Below are positions 27,363 to 36,345 of a DNA stretch of 64,000 bases, one piece after another. Position 1 is the stretch's first letter, and every line of letters begins with the position of its first letter. Below the pieces are notes generated by a model. That model did no database searches. It saw only the letters and a program-made list of their open reading frames with translations, and was not told the origin of the DNA. The DNA is taken from NCBI RefSeq assembly GCF_000419525.1, contig NZ_ATTE01000001.1, positions 1,736,001 through 1,800,000 on the forward strand, written 5' to 3'. The translations under genes were made by a program, and so were the position numbers. The DNA is from Leucothrix mucor DSM 2157. GTDB taxonomy: Bacteria > Pseudomonadota > Gammaproteobacteria > Thiotrichales > Thiotrichaceae.

Positions 27363-28793
27363 TTATCCTTTGGATTGATGCAGGCTGAAATCGGTGTCTT
27401 TTACATGGCGCTCTGGCTCGTACCAGTGCAGTTTGTCATGTAGCTTCACGACTTCACCGATAATGGTCAGCGTCGGCGCACGTACGCCGCTTTCAATCAC
27501 TTTTTCTGGCAGGGTGGCCAGTGTGGCGACATGCACGCGTTGATGGCGGGTGGTGCCTTTTTCAATCAGTGCGGCGGGCATATCCGGCGACATGCCATGC
27601 GCTTGCAGTTGGCGGCTGATTTCTGAAATGCCACTCAAGCCCATGTAGAACACCAGCGTGTGGTTTTTCTGGGTGAGTTGTTCCCAGTTCAGATTAATGC
27701 TGCCGTCTTTTAAGTGGCCCGTGGCAAAGGTCACCGATTGCGCATAGTCGCGATGAGTAAGGGGGATGCCGGCGTAGGCTGCACAGCCAGAGGCTGCCGT
27801 TACGGCTGGCACGACCTGAAACGGCACGCCATTTTCAGATAGCGTTTCAATTTCTTCGCCGCCGCGCCCGAAGATAAACGGGTCGCCACCTTTTAAGCGC
27901 AATACGCGTTTGCCTTGCTTGGCCAAGTTCACCAGCAGGTCATTAATCTTGTCTTGCGGAACGGCGTGGTCATCCTTTTGCTTGCCGACATACAGGCGCT
28001 CAGCTTCCGGATTGGCCATATCTAAAATCGGTTGCGAGACCAATCGGTCATACACCATTACATCCGCCAGCTGCATGAGGCGCACGGCTTTGAAGGTCAA
28101 CAGGTCCGGGTCGCCAGGGCCAGCGCCAACCAGATACACTTCGCCCATTGGGCTGGTGTCTAAGCCTTGTTCCAGCATTTCATCTAAGCGCGAGCGGGCG
28201 CTTTCTTCCTGTCCGGCATACACCAGTTCAGAAACGGAGCCTTTGAGGGCGTTTTCCCAAAACTGTTTGCGCTGCGGTTGCTTGGGGAAGAATTGTTTGA
28301 CCTTCTCGCGGTATTCTTCGGTAATGCGCGCCAAGCGTCCGGTGGCGGCAGGGATCATGCTTTCCAGCTGCATGCGTAGCTGACGGGCGAGTACTGGCGA
28401 TGCGCCACCGGTGGAGACGGCAATCACAACCGGCGAGCGGTCAAGCACGGAGGGCAGTACAAAACTGCAATCATCCGGTGCATCGGCGATATTCACCAGT
28501 TGCTGGCGAGCGTCGGCCAGTTTGGCGATATCGGCATTTACTTGGCGGTTGTCCGTGGCTGCGAAGACTAAAAAAGCTCCGTCTAAATCGCTGCTTTCAA
28601 ATTTGCGTGGTAGGTGAGTCAGCAGGCCATTCTCAACATGCTGGCGCAGTTCGCTGCTAATCTCAGTCGACACGACGGTAATAATGGCACCGGACTCGAT
28701 TAAGCTGGCAACTTTGCGGCTGGCGACTGGGCCTCCACCGATTACCACGCAGGGTTTGTTTCGAATACTGACGAAGATGGGCAAATGCTTCAT
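27363..28793 (-). CDS. cysG: Siroheme synthase (fused precorrin-2 dehydrogenase/ferrochelatase and uroporphyrinogen-III methyltransferase)
   Basis: A 476-residue trifunctional protein. The N-terminal CysG-A part has the NAD-binding motif VIGGGPVASRK (about residues 17-27) and CysG-B region PVVIAVSTGGASPVLARQLR. The C-terminal uroporphyrinogen-III methyltransferase shows VYLVGAGPGDPDLLT, LKGGDPFIFGRGGEE and the conserved YAGIPLTHRD. It makes siroheme from uroporphyrinogen III for sulfite or nitrite reductases. Position before the S24-like gene suggests a two-gene operon. Confidence 0.96.
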   Translation of the reverse strand: MKHLPIFVSIRNKPCVVIGGGPVASRKVASLIESGAIITVVSTEISSELRQHVENGLLTHLPRKFESSDLDGAFLVFAATDNRQVNADIAKLADARQQLVNIADAPDDCSFVLPSVLDRSPVVIAVSTGGASPVLARQLRMQLESMIPAATGRLARITEEYREKVKQFFPKQPQRKQFWENALKGSVSELVYAGQEESARSRLDEMLEQGLDTSPMGEVYLVGAGPGDPDLLTFKAVRLMQLADVMVYDRLVSQPILDMANPEAERLYVGKQKDDHAVPQDKINDLLVNLAKQGKRVLRLKGGDPFIFGRGGEEIETLSENGVPFQVVPAVTAASGCAAYAGIPLTHRDYAQSVTFATGHLKDGSINLNWEQLTQKNHTLVFYMGLSGISEISRQLQAHGMSPDMPAALIEKGTTRHQRVHVATLATLPEKVIESGVRAPTLTIIGEVVKLHDKLHWYEPERHVKDTDFSLHQSKG

Positions 28794-28912
28794 GGTGTTA
28801 TTATCCTGATGCCATGCGTGGCGTTGAAATTAGCGGGTGAGGCTGGGAATTCTAGCGCATATTACCGGTTAATACCTACTATTGAAGCACTGACGCATTG
28901 CGGGGTTATTAG

Positions 28913-30112
28913 CTAGGCGTTTTCTCTGGCAAAACGACACATAAACTCAGCAAGGGTGGCTGCATTTTCTTTGGTCACGCCATTGTATAAACTGGCCCGC
29001 AGGTAGTCACCAACGCCAAATGGAGTGAGGGTGCGCAGGCCGATCATGCCTTGTTCCCAGCTTTCAATCAGGAATTGATTGGTCAGTTCCTCATCGCCGC
29101 CTTTAACATTAAAGGGCACATTCATGCGGCTTCTGATGGCCTTGTTAGCCACGGGCGTGCCATAAAAGCCATTGGAGTTGTCGATCACCTCATAAAGCTG
29201 TTTGGCTTTGGCGATTGAGCGGCGCTCGTTCTCGGCAATGCCGCCGTGGCTATCCAACCAGTCCATCACAATACCGACTACTTCAATATTGAAGGTCGCC
29301 GGAGTGTTCCAGAGGTTACCGGCTTCGCTGTTGGTGGTGTAGTTGAATACGCCGGGGCACAGGGGAGAGGCCTTACCTTCACCCAGCAAGTCTTTGCGGA
29401 TGATCGTCATGGTTAAACCGGGATGGCCGATGTTCTTGGAGGCGCAGGCAAACAATACGCCGACATTACTGCCGTGCCAGTCGATGGGCTTGGTTGAGAA
29501 GTCTGAGCTGGCATCCACCACCAGCGGGATATGCTTGCGCGACTCGAGTAGCTTGGGCAGGCGGTGCAACTCAATGCCGTTGACGGTTTCATTGGAGCAG
29601 ACATAGAGGTATTTGCTGTTGGGGTCGATATCCGCTTCGGTTAGCTCAGGGAAGTGCGTGTAATCACCGGTTTCAGGGGCGCTGCCATCGATGGTTTGCA
29701 CGGTGCAGTAGCGCGACGCTTCATCGCGCCCGCGGATAGACCACGTGCCATTGACCACATAGGTCGCGATATCTGAAGCGTTGTGGCAGAGGTTTAACGG
29801 CAATGCGGCAAACTGTCCGTGGCCGCCACCGTGCGTGAATAGAATCTCATAGTCATCGGGGATTTCCATGACCTTGCGGGTACTGGCAATGGCATGCTCC
29901 AGTATCGCCAGAAACTCAGGGGCACGGTGGGATATCGCCAAGGAGGTAAGGCCAGTTGTATTGAAAATATCGGCGATCTTGGCTTCTACTTCTTTTGGTA
30001 AGGACGTTGGGCCAGGGCTGAAGTTTATGATTTGCTCAGGGGCGGCCGTTGAGCTTAGTGAGCCAAGCAGCGCCGGATGGGTTGGGGTCGTCATTGCATG
30101 TGGAGTCGTCAT
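28913..30112 (-). CDS. serC: SerC-family (class V fold) PLP aminotransferase, divergent
   Basis: A 399-residue protein, longer than typical SerC (about 360) owing to a 25-residue N-terminal extension. SerC landmarks are present: INFSPGPTSLP, SHRAPEF, the PLP-lysine region ASKNIGHPGLT, and SRMNVPF. In E. coli SerC the lysine region reads AQKNIGPAG, and the later KGHR segment supplies His/Arg contacts to the substrate phosphate. Here that segment reads RTLTPFGVGDYLRAS, so the His-Arg pair is missing. It may be phosphoserine aminotransferase with altered sequence, or a paralogue for another acidic amino donor. It lies next to a sulfite exporter and the taurine genes. The ATG at 30112 has AAGGA upstream. 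Confidence 0.75.
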   Translation of the reverse strand: MTTPHAMTTPTHPALLGSLSSTAAPEQIINFSPGPTSLPKEVEAKIADIFNTTGLTSLAISHRAPEFLAILEHAIASTRKVMEIPDDYEILFTHGGGHGQFAALPLNLCHNASDIATYVVNGTWSIRGRDEASRYCTVQTIDGSAPETGDYTHFPELTEADIDPNSKYLYVCSNETVNGIELHRLPKLLESRKHIPLVVDASSDFSTKPIDWHGSNVGVLFACASKNIGHPGLTMTIIRKDLLGEGKASPLCPGVFNYTTNSEAGNLWNTPATFNIEVVGIVMDWLDSHGGIAENERRSIAKAKQLYEVIDNSNGFYGTPVANKAIRSRMNVPFNVKGGDEELTNQFLIESWEQGMIGLRTLTPFGVGDYLRASLYNGVTKENAATLAEFMCRFARENA

Positions 30113-30142
30113 GTCATGGGGTCCTTATAGATAGCTATCGTT

Positions 30143-30880
30143 TTATGAGCCGGCCGTTGCGCTAATGCCTAGCACTGCGATCATAAACATGAGGGGTAGC
30201 GCGAATTGCTTTAACGAAGCGGGTGGCTTGCGGTTAAACAATGCTTGACCAACACGCACACCAATTAAGGTCGGTACTAATAAGATTAAGGTCATTTTCA
30301 CGACTTCAAAATCGACCAAGCCGCCGCTGAATAGTGCGACAAGCGCAATCATTTCACTCACTACAAAAAACATAATCATGGTGGCACGCTGAGCCGAAGA
30401 ACTCAGTTGGCTGGATAACATGTAACACACAATGATTGGCCCACCGACGGAGGAGCCAGAGGTTCCGGCACCAGCGAAGATACCAAAGCCCAGTTTCGTT
30501 CTGGCAGTCTCGGTGCCCCGAAAGCGCACATCAAAGGCCAGTAGTAAGGCAAATACCAGAATCAATACGCAGATCCCTAATTTAAGCATTTCGCTTGGCA
30601 CTACCAGCAAAAGCGCAAGACCCACTGGAATGCCCAGTATGGAACCCAGTGTGAGCAGCTTAAAGGTTGGCATATCTGCCTGATCGACGGCCTGACGTAA
30701 TAACGGCGCACTACATAATAGGTCTAAGCCCACAATCACGGGGATGCTTTGCTGTGGGTCTAATAAGAAGTTCATGCAAACAACCGCAACGGCTGCAAAG
30801 CCAAACCCTGCATAGCCACGCACCACACCGGCAATAACAACGATCGGGACTAAAAAAATCCATATAGAATCTAACGACAT
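30143..30880 (-). CDS. TSUP-family (TauE/SafE) membrane transporter
   Basis: A 245-residue inner-membrane protein with about eight hydrophobic segments and the duplicated TSUP motifs (GYAGFGFAAVAV near residue 23 and GTSGSSVGGPIIV near 150). Family members export sulfite, sulfoacetate or other sulfur anions. It is 30 bp upstream of, and co-directional with, the SerC-like gene, and divergent from tpa. Export of sulfite made by Xsc is the simplest role. AGGTGAG precedes the ATG. Confidence 0.8.
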   Translation of the reverse strand: MSLDSIWIFLVPIVVIAGVVRGYAGFGFAAVAVVCMNFLLDPQQSIPVIVGLDLLCSAPLLRQAVDQADMPTFKLLTLGSILGIPVGLALLLVVPSEMLKLGICVLILVFALLLAFDVRFRGTETARTKLGFGIFAGAGTSGSSVGGPIIVCYMLSSQLSSSAQRATMIMFFVVSEMIALVALFSGGLVDFEVVKMTLILLVPTLIGVRVGQALFNRKPPASLKQFALPLMFMIAVLGISATAGS

Positions 30881-31427
30881 AGCTCACCTATTACTTATCT
30901 GGGTTAATTAAAGCCGCGAGTATGGGGGTGAGGATTGCAAGTTTTTTAGGGCCACGCGCTGGTTTTGGTGGTGCCACTTTTGCGCTTTTGCCAAATCTGA
31001 AAAGAGTCTTGGTGTGTGCACTGCACCATGATGATGAATTGGCGGCTTGGGCTAAGCGCTAAGTATTGAACACATAAGTACTTTACAGCGTTGCAATAAT
31101 GACACTCAAAAACCACCTATCTAACTGAAAATATTTAATAAATTTTATTTACAAAGAGACTTTCATATAGTTTGAATTGGGCATTTTTAAGCGGTCATTT
31201 GGTAGTTTGAAGCCTTTTCGGTAGGCGCACTAAAGTAGCGCATTTTGGCTCTGTATTTGTGCATTGCAGCAGCTGGTTTTGGCCACGGAATAAGCGAATA
31301 TTTTCTAAACCGTCGGTTTAGCAATCATTGGCCCATAGGGTTGACTTGCGCTGGTTCTATGGTGGGCCCTTGAGCTGGGGCTATGCTGTAATCACACTAT
31401 TTATGACGCTTCTCAGAGGGTATTCAC
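30881..31427. other. Divergent regulatory region between the exporter and tpa
   Basis: About 550 bp with no convincing gene; short frames at 31328-31549 are not protein-like. It should hold both divergent promoters. A 22-bp motif at 31225-31246 is shared with the region upstream of the TRAP transporter genes. A short frame ending VCALHHDDELAAWAKR near 31060 could be a decayed gene end but is not recognisable. Confidence 0.5.
31225..31246 (+). promoter_or_regulatory. Candidate TauR-binding motif, copy 1
   Basis: Shares GCACTAnnGTnGCGCATTTT (17 of 22 positions overall) with 34544-34565 upstream of the TRAP binding-protein gene. Both lie ahead of genes expected to be activated by the MocR-type regulator encoded between them. 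Function is inferred from the shared sequence only. Confidence 0.4.
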
Positions 31428-32810
31428 ATGACAGAACAAAGACAGGACTTAGAAACTCAGTCGGCTATCTCCGGAGATGGCGCACACGTTTGGCATCACT
31501 TAACTCAACATCAACCCTTAGATGGCAAAGCGCCAATGATGGTGGTTGAAGGGAAGGGCATGCGTGTTTGGGATGCAAATGGTCGTGAATATCTGGATGC
31601 CGTGTCTGGTGGCGTGTGGACGGTTAACGTGGGCTATGGCCGCGAGTCGATCGCTAAAGCGGTTTACGATCAAATCCTTAAGATGAATTACTTTGCCAAC
31701 TCAGCCGGTAATATTCCGGGCGGTAACTTTGCAGAGAAGCTGATTAGCAAAATGCCGGGCTTATCCCGCGTTTACTATTCTAACTCCGGCTCTGAAGCCA
31801 ATGAGAAAGCGTATAAGCTGGTTCGCCAGTTGGCAGCACTCAATAATGGCGGCAAGAAGCACAAAATTTTATACCGTGACCGTGATTACCATGGCACCAC
31901 GATTACCGCGCTAAGCTCAACCGGTCAGTCACAACGTAAAGATCAATACGGACCTTTTACCCCTGGCTTTGTGGAAGTGCCACATTGCATGGCGTACCGC
32001 TCACCAAACGGCGATGATCCTGATTTTGGTGTGCAGGCTGCGCGTGAAATTGAAAAGGTTATTCTGCGTGAAGGGCCAGATACGGTGGGCTCTATCGTAT
32101 TAGAGCCAATCACAGCCGGTGGTGGTGTGATCACCCCGCCAGAAGGGTACTTTGAAACCGTTCAGGAGATTTGCGAGAAGTACGGCGTACTGATCCATAT
32201 CGATGAAGTGGTCTGTGGTCTGGGCCGTACTGGTAAGTGGTTTGGCTATCAGCATTATGGCGTGAAGCCAGATATCGTAACCATGGCAAAGGGTGTGGCG
32301 AGTGGCTATGCGGCGATTTCGGTCACAGCAACCACTGAAGACTTGTTTAAGCAGTTCCTGTCTGCACCTGAAGATAAGATGCATTACTTCCGTGATATCA
32401 GTACTTTTGGTGGCTGTACCGCTGGCCCTGCGGCAGCGCTGGAAAACCTGAAGATTATCGAAAACGAGAAGCTGCTGGATAATGTCACGGCGATGGGTGA
32501 GTACTTTATGGAACGCTTCCATGAGCTTCAGGATAAGTATCCGGTGATTGGCGATGTGCGAGGTAAAGGTCTGTTTATGGGGCTTGAGTTAGTTAAAGAT
32601 CGCGTGACCAAAGAGCCGGTTGATGAGTCGGTTACGGCAGGCGTGGTGGCCAGCTGTATGCAAGATGGCGTGATGATTGGCCGCACTAACCGCAGCTTTG
32701 AAACCTTCAACAACACCTTGTGCTTGAGCCCAGCGTTGATTTGTACGCGTGACGATGCGGATGAGATCGTCTCTGCAATGGATACAGCACTGGCTAAAAT
32801 TGTTTTGTAA
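31428..32810 (+). CDS. tpa: Taurine--pyruvate aminotransferase
   Basis: A 460-residue class-III (omega) PLP aminotransferase resembling known Tpa enzymes along its length. The PLP region is seen as IHIDEVVCGLGRTGKWFG (Asp contacting the pyridine N) and VTMAKGVASGYAAIS, whose Lys binds PLP. It converts taurine plus pyruvate to sulfoacetaldehyde plus alanine in the cytoplasm. Presence of xsc, pta, a TRAP transporter and a TauR-like regulator in the window supports taurine over beta-alanine or GABA. AGAGGG precedes the ATG, and a rho-independent terminator follows the stop. Confidence 0.92.
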   Translation: MTEQRQDLETQSAISGDGAHVWHHLTQHQPLDGKAPMMVVEGKGMRVWDANGREYLDAVSGGVWTVNVGYGRESIAKAVYDQILKMNYFANSAGNIPGGNFAEKLISKMPGLSRVYYSNSGSEANEKAYKLVRQLAALNNGGKKHKILYRDRDYHGTTITALSSTGQSQRKDQYGPFTPGFVEVPHCMAYRSPNGDDPDFGVQAAREIEKVILREGPDTVGSIVLEPITAGGGVITPPEGYFETVQEICEKYGVLIHIDEVVCGLGRTGKWFGYQHYGVKPDIVTMAKGVASGYAAISVTATTEDLFKQFLSAPEDKMHYFRDISTFGGCTAGPAAALENLKIIENEKLLDNVTAMGEYFMERFHELQDKYPVIGDVRGKGLFMGLELVKDRVTKEPVDESVTAGVVASCMQDGVMIGRTNRSFETFNNTLCLSPALICTRDDADEIVSAMDTALAKIVL

Positions 32811-32859
32811 ATAGCAGGTTCCACTAATCTCACCTCTTCCTTTTGAGTGAGTAGCTTTG

Positions 32860-32894
32860 GGCGCAGGAATTAAGTTTCCTGCGCCTGTTTTTTT
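32860..32894 (+). terminator. Rho-independent terminator of tpa
   Basis: A GC-rich perfect stem GGCGCAGGAA / TTCCTGCGCC (32860-32869 with 32876-32885) is followed by a run of seven T residues at 32888-32894. It separates tpa from the regulator gene. Confidence 0.88.
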
Positions 32895-32965
32895 GTGCAG
32901 CTTGCCGTTTTTCGGGTGCTATACTCACTCATTGCTATTAACCGTTCACCAGAGAAGGAAGCCTC

Positions 32966-34447
32966 TTGAAAAGTCTGTGGAATCGCCTGATTAAACTCGA
33001 CCGAGATAGCAGTAAGAGTTTACAAATTCAGATACGGGAAGCCATTGTCAATGCAGCGCTGGAACGCCTGCTGGAGATGGAAAAGCCATTGCCGTCATCT
33101 CGTGAGTTAGCTAAAGACCTGAATGTTGCGCGCAATACGGTGGTATTGGCGTACCAGCATTTGGTGGATGAGGGTTTTCTGGACTCACGCGAGCGTAAGG
33201 GCTTCTTTATCAATCCGCAGGTGTATCAGGACCGCATTGATAAGCCACGCCATGAAGATGGCCGTGAGCTCGAACAGATGCCCGCCTGGTGCGAACGGCT
33301 GCTACTCAAGCAACCCTCACTGCAGCGTAATATCCGCAAGAATAAAAACTGGAAGGATTATCCTTATCCGTTTATTTTCGGGCAGCTGGACTTCAATTTG
33401 ATCCCCATTCATGAGTGGCGTGAGTGCGTACATTATTCGCTGAACGTGGCTGAGATGCGCCAGTGGGCGACTGATCAGGTGGATGAGGATGACCCCTTAC
33501 TGATCGAACAGATTCAAAAGCGGGTACTGCCACGGCGGGGGATTTGGACGCGCCCTGAGAATATTATGGTCACGTTGGGGGCGCAAAATGCCCTGTACCT
33601 GATTGCCAGTTTGCTGGTGGGTGAAAATACCAAAGTCGGGATTGAAAATCCGGGCTACCCTGACGTGCGCAATATTATGAGTTTAAAAACCAATAACTTG
33701 GCGGCGTTAGATGTTGATGAAGAGGGTGTGGTGATTAATGACGCACTCAAAAGTTGCGATGTGATCTACATTACCCCAAGCCATCAGGTACCCAGCGGGG
33801 TAACCATGAGCGAGCCACGGCGCAGAGCGCTGTTAGCCACTGCAGCTGAATATGGCATTGTGATTATCGAGGATGACTTTGAGGCCGAGTCTAACTTCAA
33901 ACACGAACCTCAACCGGCCCTCAAAAGCCTGCGCAATTCCGATCAGGTCATTTATGTCGGCAGTACCTCTAAAACCTTCGCGCCGGGCTTGCGTTTGGGT
34001 TATATGGTTGCGCCTGCCAAAATGATTCATGAAGCGCGGGCATTGCGCCGGTTAATGTACCGCCATGCACCGGCCAATAACCAACGGGCAGCCGCGTTAT
34101 TTATCAGCCTTGGGCATTACGACAAGATGATTGGTCGCTTGCACACCATCTACAAAGAACGCTGGAAAGCGATGAATGCGGCGATCGAAACGCACCTGCC
34201 AATGCTCAAGTGTGTCCCCAATTTTGGAGGGTCGTCCTTCTGGTTGGAAGGGCCAAGTTCGCTGGATGTCGATAAGATGGCCACCGCGCTGGAACAGAAG
34301 GGTGTCGTTATCGAAATCGGCAGTGTTTTTTTTATGGGGCAGGATGCACCAACAAATTACTTCCGCCTAGGCTTTGCCTCAATTCCGGTCGGTAAAATTG
34401 AAGCGGGAATTCTCATGATTTCGCATTATTTACGAGATCACAGCTAG
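32966..34447 (+). CDS. tauR: MocR/PdxR-type GntR regulator of taurine use
   Basis: A 493-residue protein with an N-terminal GntR winged helix (SSRELAKDLNVARNTVVLAY, then QHLVDEGFL) and a C-terminal aminotransferase class I/II-like domain with PLP lysine in VGSTSKTFAPGLRLGYM. TauR proteins of this build activate taurine genes when taurine binds to PLP. It starts at TTG 32966 preceded by AAGGAA; no ATG lies close enough to the helix-turn-helix. It sits between tpa and the transporter genes, flanked by terminators, so it is transcribed alone. Confidence 0.88.
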   Translation: MKSLWNRLIKLDRDSSKSLQIQIREAIVNAALERLLEMEKPLPSSRELAKDLNVARNTVVLAYQHLVDEGFLDSRERKGFFINPQVYQDRIDKPRHEDGRELEQMPAWCERLLLKQPSLQRNIRKNKNWKDYPYPFIFGQLDFNLIPIHEWRECVHYSLNVAEMRQWATDQVDEDDPLLIEQIQKRVLPRRGIWTRPENIMVTLGAQNALYLIASLLVGENTKVGIENPGYPDVRNIMSLKTNNLAALDVDEEGVVINDALKSCDVIYITPSHQVPSGVTMSEPRRRALLATAAEYGIVIIEDDFEAESNFKHEPQPALKSLRNSDQVIYVGSTSKTFAPGLRLGYMVAPAKMIHEARALRRLMYRHAPANNQRAAALFISLGHYDKMIGRLHTIYKERWKAMNAAIETHLPMLKCVPNFGGSSFWLEGPSSLDVDKMATALEQKGVVIEIGSVFFMGQDAPTNYFRLGFASIPVGKIEAGILMISHYLRDHS

Positions 34448-34495
34448 TCATTTTGCGGCTGCACAGAGGCGGCAAATCAGCTTAAAAAACACCTG

Positions 34496-34524
34496 AAAAA
34501 GGGCACTTCTCCAGTGCCCTTTTT
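34496..34524 (+). terminator. Rho-independent terminator of tauR
   Basis: AAAAAGGGCACT and AGTGCCCTTTTT form a perfect 12-bp stem with a five-base loop and a T5 tail, 49 bp after the tauR stop. Confidence 0.85.
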
Positions 34525-34543
34525 AGTGCACCATTTTGGTGAA

Positions 34544-34565
34544 ATGCACTACGGTTGCGCATTTT
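34544..34565 (+). promoter_or_regulatory. Candidate TauR-binding motif, copy 2
   Basis: Matches the motif upstream of tpa (31225-31246) at 17 of 22 positions, 114 bp upstream of the TRAP binding-protein ATG. An additional half-like GTGCACCATTTTGG lies 15 bp before it. Confidence 0.4.
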
Positions 34566-34678
34566 CTCAATTAGCGCTCTGGCCTCAAAACTACAAAAAA
34601 ACTGGCCCTATCCGCCGTTCAAATTGACGTTTACCGTAGAAAGGGTAAGCCAAAAACCACACACCTATGGAGAGACAA

Positions 34679-35674
34679 ATGAAGTTAAATACCAAGCTGC
34701 TAACCTCAACGGCTTTAGTCAGCGCGATGTTAATTTTCCCGGTAGCTAACGCCAAAACATTCAAAATGGCACTCGGCGATGCAGAGGGCAGCGCCCAGTA
34801 TGAGCTTGGATCTAAGTTCTCTGAAGTCTTCGCTGAAAAAACAGGTGGCGAGCACAAAATCGCAATGTTCCCTAACGGTCAGTTAGGTAGCGAGCAAGAC
34901 ACGGTTAACGAAGCGGCAATCGGCACATTGGATTTCTCTTTGCTGGCAATCAACAACATCACACCGTTTTCACCGAAGACAGGTCTGCTAACGCTTCCAT
35001 ACATGATTCAGAGTCTGGATGATGCGGTTAAGCTGACTCGCGGCGAAGTGGGTAAAGAACTGACTGAAAGCACCATTCAAGATGCGGGCATTCGTATCGT
35101 GGGTTGGTCTTACACCGGTTTTCGCGTACTGACCAACTCTAAAAAGCCAGTGACCAAGCTGGAAGATCTGCAAGGTTTGGTTATCCGCGTGCCTAAGAAC
35201 GAAATCATGCTGGCGACGTACAAAGCCTGGGGCATTAACGCAACACCAATGGCGTGGTCTGAGACGTTCACAGCGCTCCAACAAGGGGTTGTAGATGGGC
35301 AGGATAATCCTTACCTGACCATCAGCTCGATGAAGTTTAACGAAGTCCAAAAGTACGTGACTAACATTCGTTACCTGTTCTCTTTGGAGCCATTGGTAGT
35401 GAGCGAGTCGGTATTTCAGGATCTGGATGAAGACGTTCAGAAAGCCATCTTAGAAGCGGGCGAAGCAGCAACGCTGCACAGTGAGCAATTCCTGAAAGAC
35501 ACTGAAGATCGCATCAAGAAAGAACTGGTCGAGAAGGGCATGGAGATCTCTGACCCAGAAGGCGGCGAAGCTGAGTGGATTGAAAAAGCAACCTCAGAAG
35601 TATGGCCAGCTTACTACGAAAGTGTTGGCGGCAAAGAGCGTGTAGACGCAGTACTGAAGCTGCTAGGACGATAA
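34679..35674 (+). CDS. tauK: TRAP transporter solute-binding protein (DctP family), probably taurine
   Basis: A 331-residue periplasmic protein from the ATG at 34679 (GGAGAG 6 nt upstream; an ATG at 34667 is too close to the ribosome site). The signal peptide ends around PVANA/KT. DctP features are present, including the conserved Arg in GLVIRVPKNEIM that contacts an acidic ligand and QQGVVDGQDNPYLTI. It would capture taurine and pass it to the following membrane subunits. Taurine specificity is inferred from location between tauR and xsc. Confidence 0.85.
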   Translation: MKLNTKLLTSTALVSAMLIFPVANAKTFKMALGDAEGSAQYELGSKFSEVFAEKTGGEHKIAMFPNGQLGSEQDTVNEAAIGTLDFSLLAINNITPFSPKTGLLTLPYMIQSLDDAVKLTRGEVGKELTESTIQDAGIRIVGWSYTGFRVLTNSKKPVTKLEDLQGLVIRVPKNEIMLATYKAWGINATPMAWSETFTALQQGVVDGQDNPYLTISSMKFNEVQKYVTNIRYLFSLEPLVVSESVFQDLDEDVQKAILEAGEAATLHSEQFLKDTEDRIKKELVEKGMEISDPEGGEAEWIEKATSEVWPAYYESVGGKERVDAVLKLLGR

Positions 35675-35690
35675 TCGTCTGACTCCTCCG

Positions 35691-35724
35691 GGCACTTTGG
35701 CGTCGCCGCTAAAGTGCCTTTTTT
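35691..35724 (+). terminator. Stem-loop/attenuator between TRAP P and Q genes
   Basis: GGCACTTTGGCG pairs with CGCTAAAGTGCC around a small loop (35691-35718), followed by six T residues. Partial termination here would give excess binding protein over membrane subunits. Confidence 0.75.
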
Positions 35725-35756
35725 GTATCTGCAATTTGACAACGAGGGCCAATGAC

Positions 35757-36335
35757 ATGAGTGTTGGAAGTGTCATGAAAAATTTCTTCGACAACTTTGA
35801 AAGTTATGTGTGTCGATTCCTGCTGAGCTTTTTTATCACCTTATTATTTGCTCAGATCCTATCCCGCGAATTTTTTCAACACACCATACCTTGGGGTGAT
35901 GAATTAGCGACCTACATGTTTGTTTGGTTTGCCTACTTTGGTGCCAGCCATGCCACGCGCAAAGCGGCCCATAACCGGGTAACGTTTCAATTCAAACTAT
36001 TTCCGAAACTGGTCGAAACGATTTCGCTGCTGATCGCGGATTTTATCTGGCTCTGCTTCAACCTGTATTTCGTGTACCTAAGCTCTGACTTTGTGTTTAA
36101 CAAAATGAATGCTTTCTGGAAGTCGCAGACGCTGGGCATTCAAATGAAGTACATCTACCTGATTCTCCCGATCGCTTTCACACTGATGTCGATACGCATT
36201 ATTCAGGTGAACTACCTCAAGTTTTTTGCCGGCGTTGAGTTTAAAGACCCGGATGCCGATGAGATGGAACGCTCCGCCAAACTAATGGTTGGCGACAGCG
36301 ACTCTGAAACGAAACCAGCCACGGCTAAGCACTAA
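35757..36335 (+). CDS. tauL: TRAP transporter small membrane subunit (DctQ)
   Basis: A 192-residue protein starting at ATG 35757, with CGAGGG about 9 nt upstream. The longer in-frame extension to 35697 runs through the attenuator stem and is rejected. It has four transmembrane segments with the DctQ pattern WGDELATYMFVWFAYFGASH. The tail (about 30 residues, polar) is cytoplasmic. It acts with the large subunit encoded 10 bp downstream. Confidence 0.86.
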   Translation: MSVGSVMKNFFDNFESYVCRFLLSFFITLLFAQILSREFFQHTIPWGDELATYMFVWFAYFGASHATRKAAHNRVTFQFKLFPKLVETISLLIADFIWLCFNLYFVYLSSDFVFNKMNAFWKSQTLGIQMKYIYLILPIAFTLMSIRIIQVNYLKFFAGVEFKDPDADEMERSAKLMVGDSDSETKPATAKH

Positions 36336-36345
36336 GGAATCAACC

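Noticed and set aside
31328-31549. Plus-strand frame overlapping the start of tpa
   Set aside because: It overlaps tpa out of frame and has no recognisable sequence.
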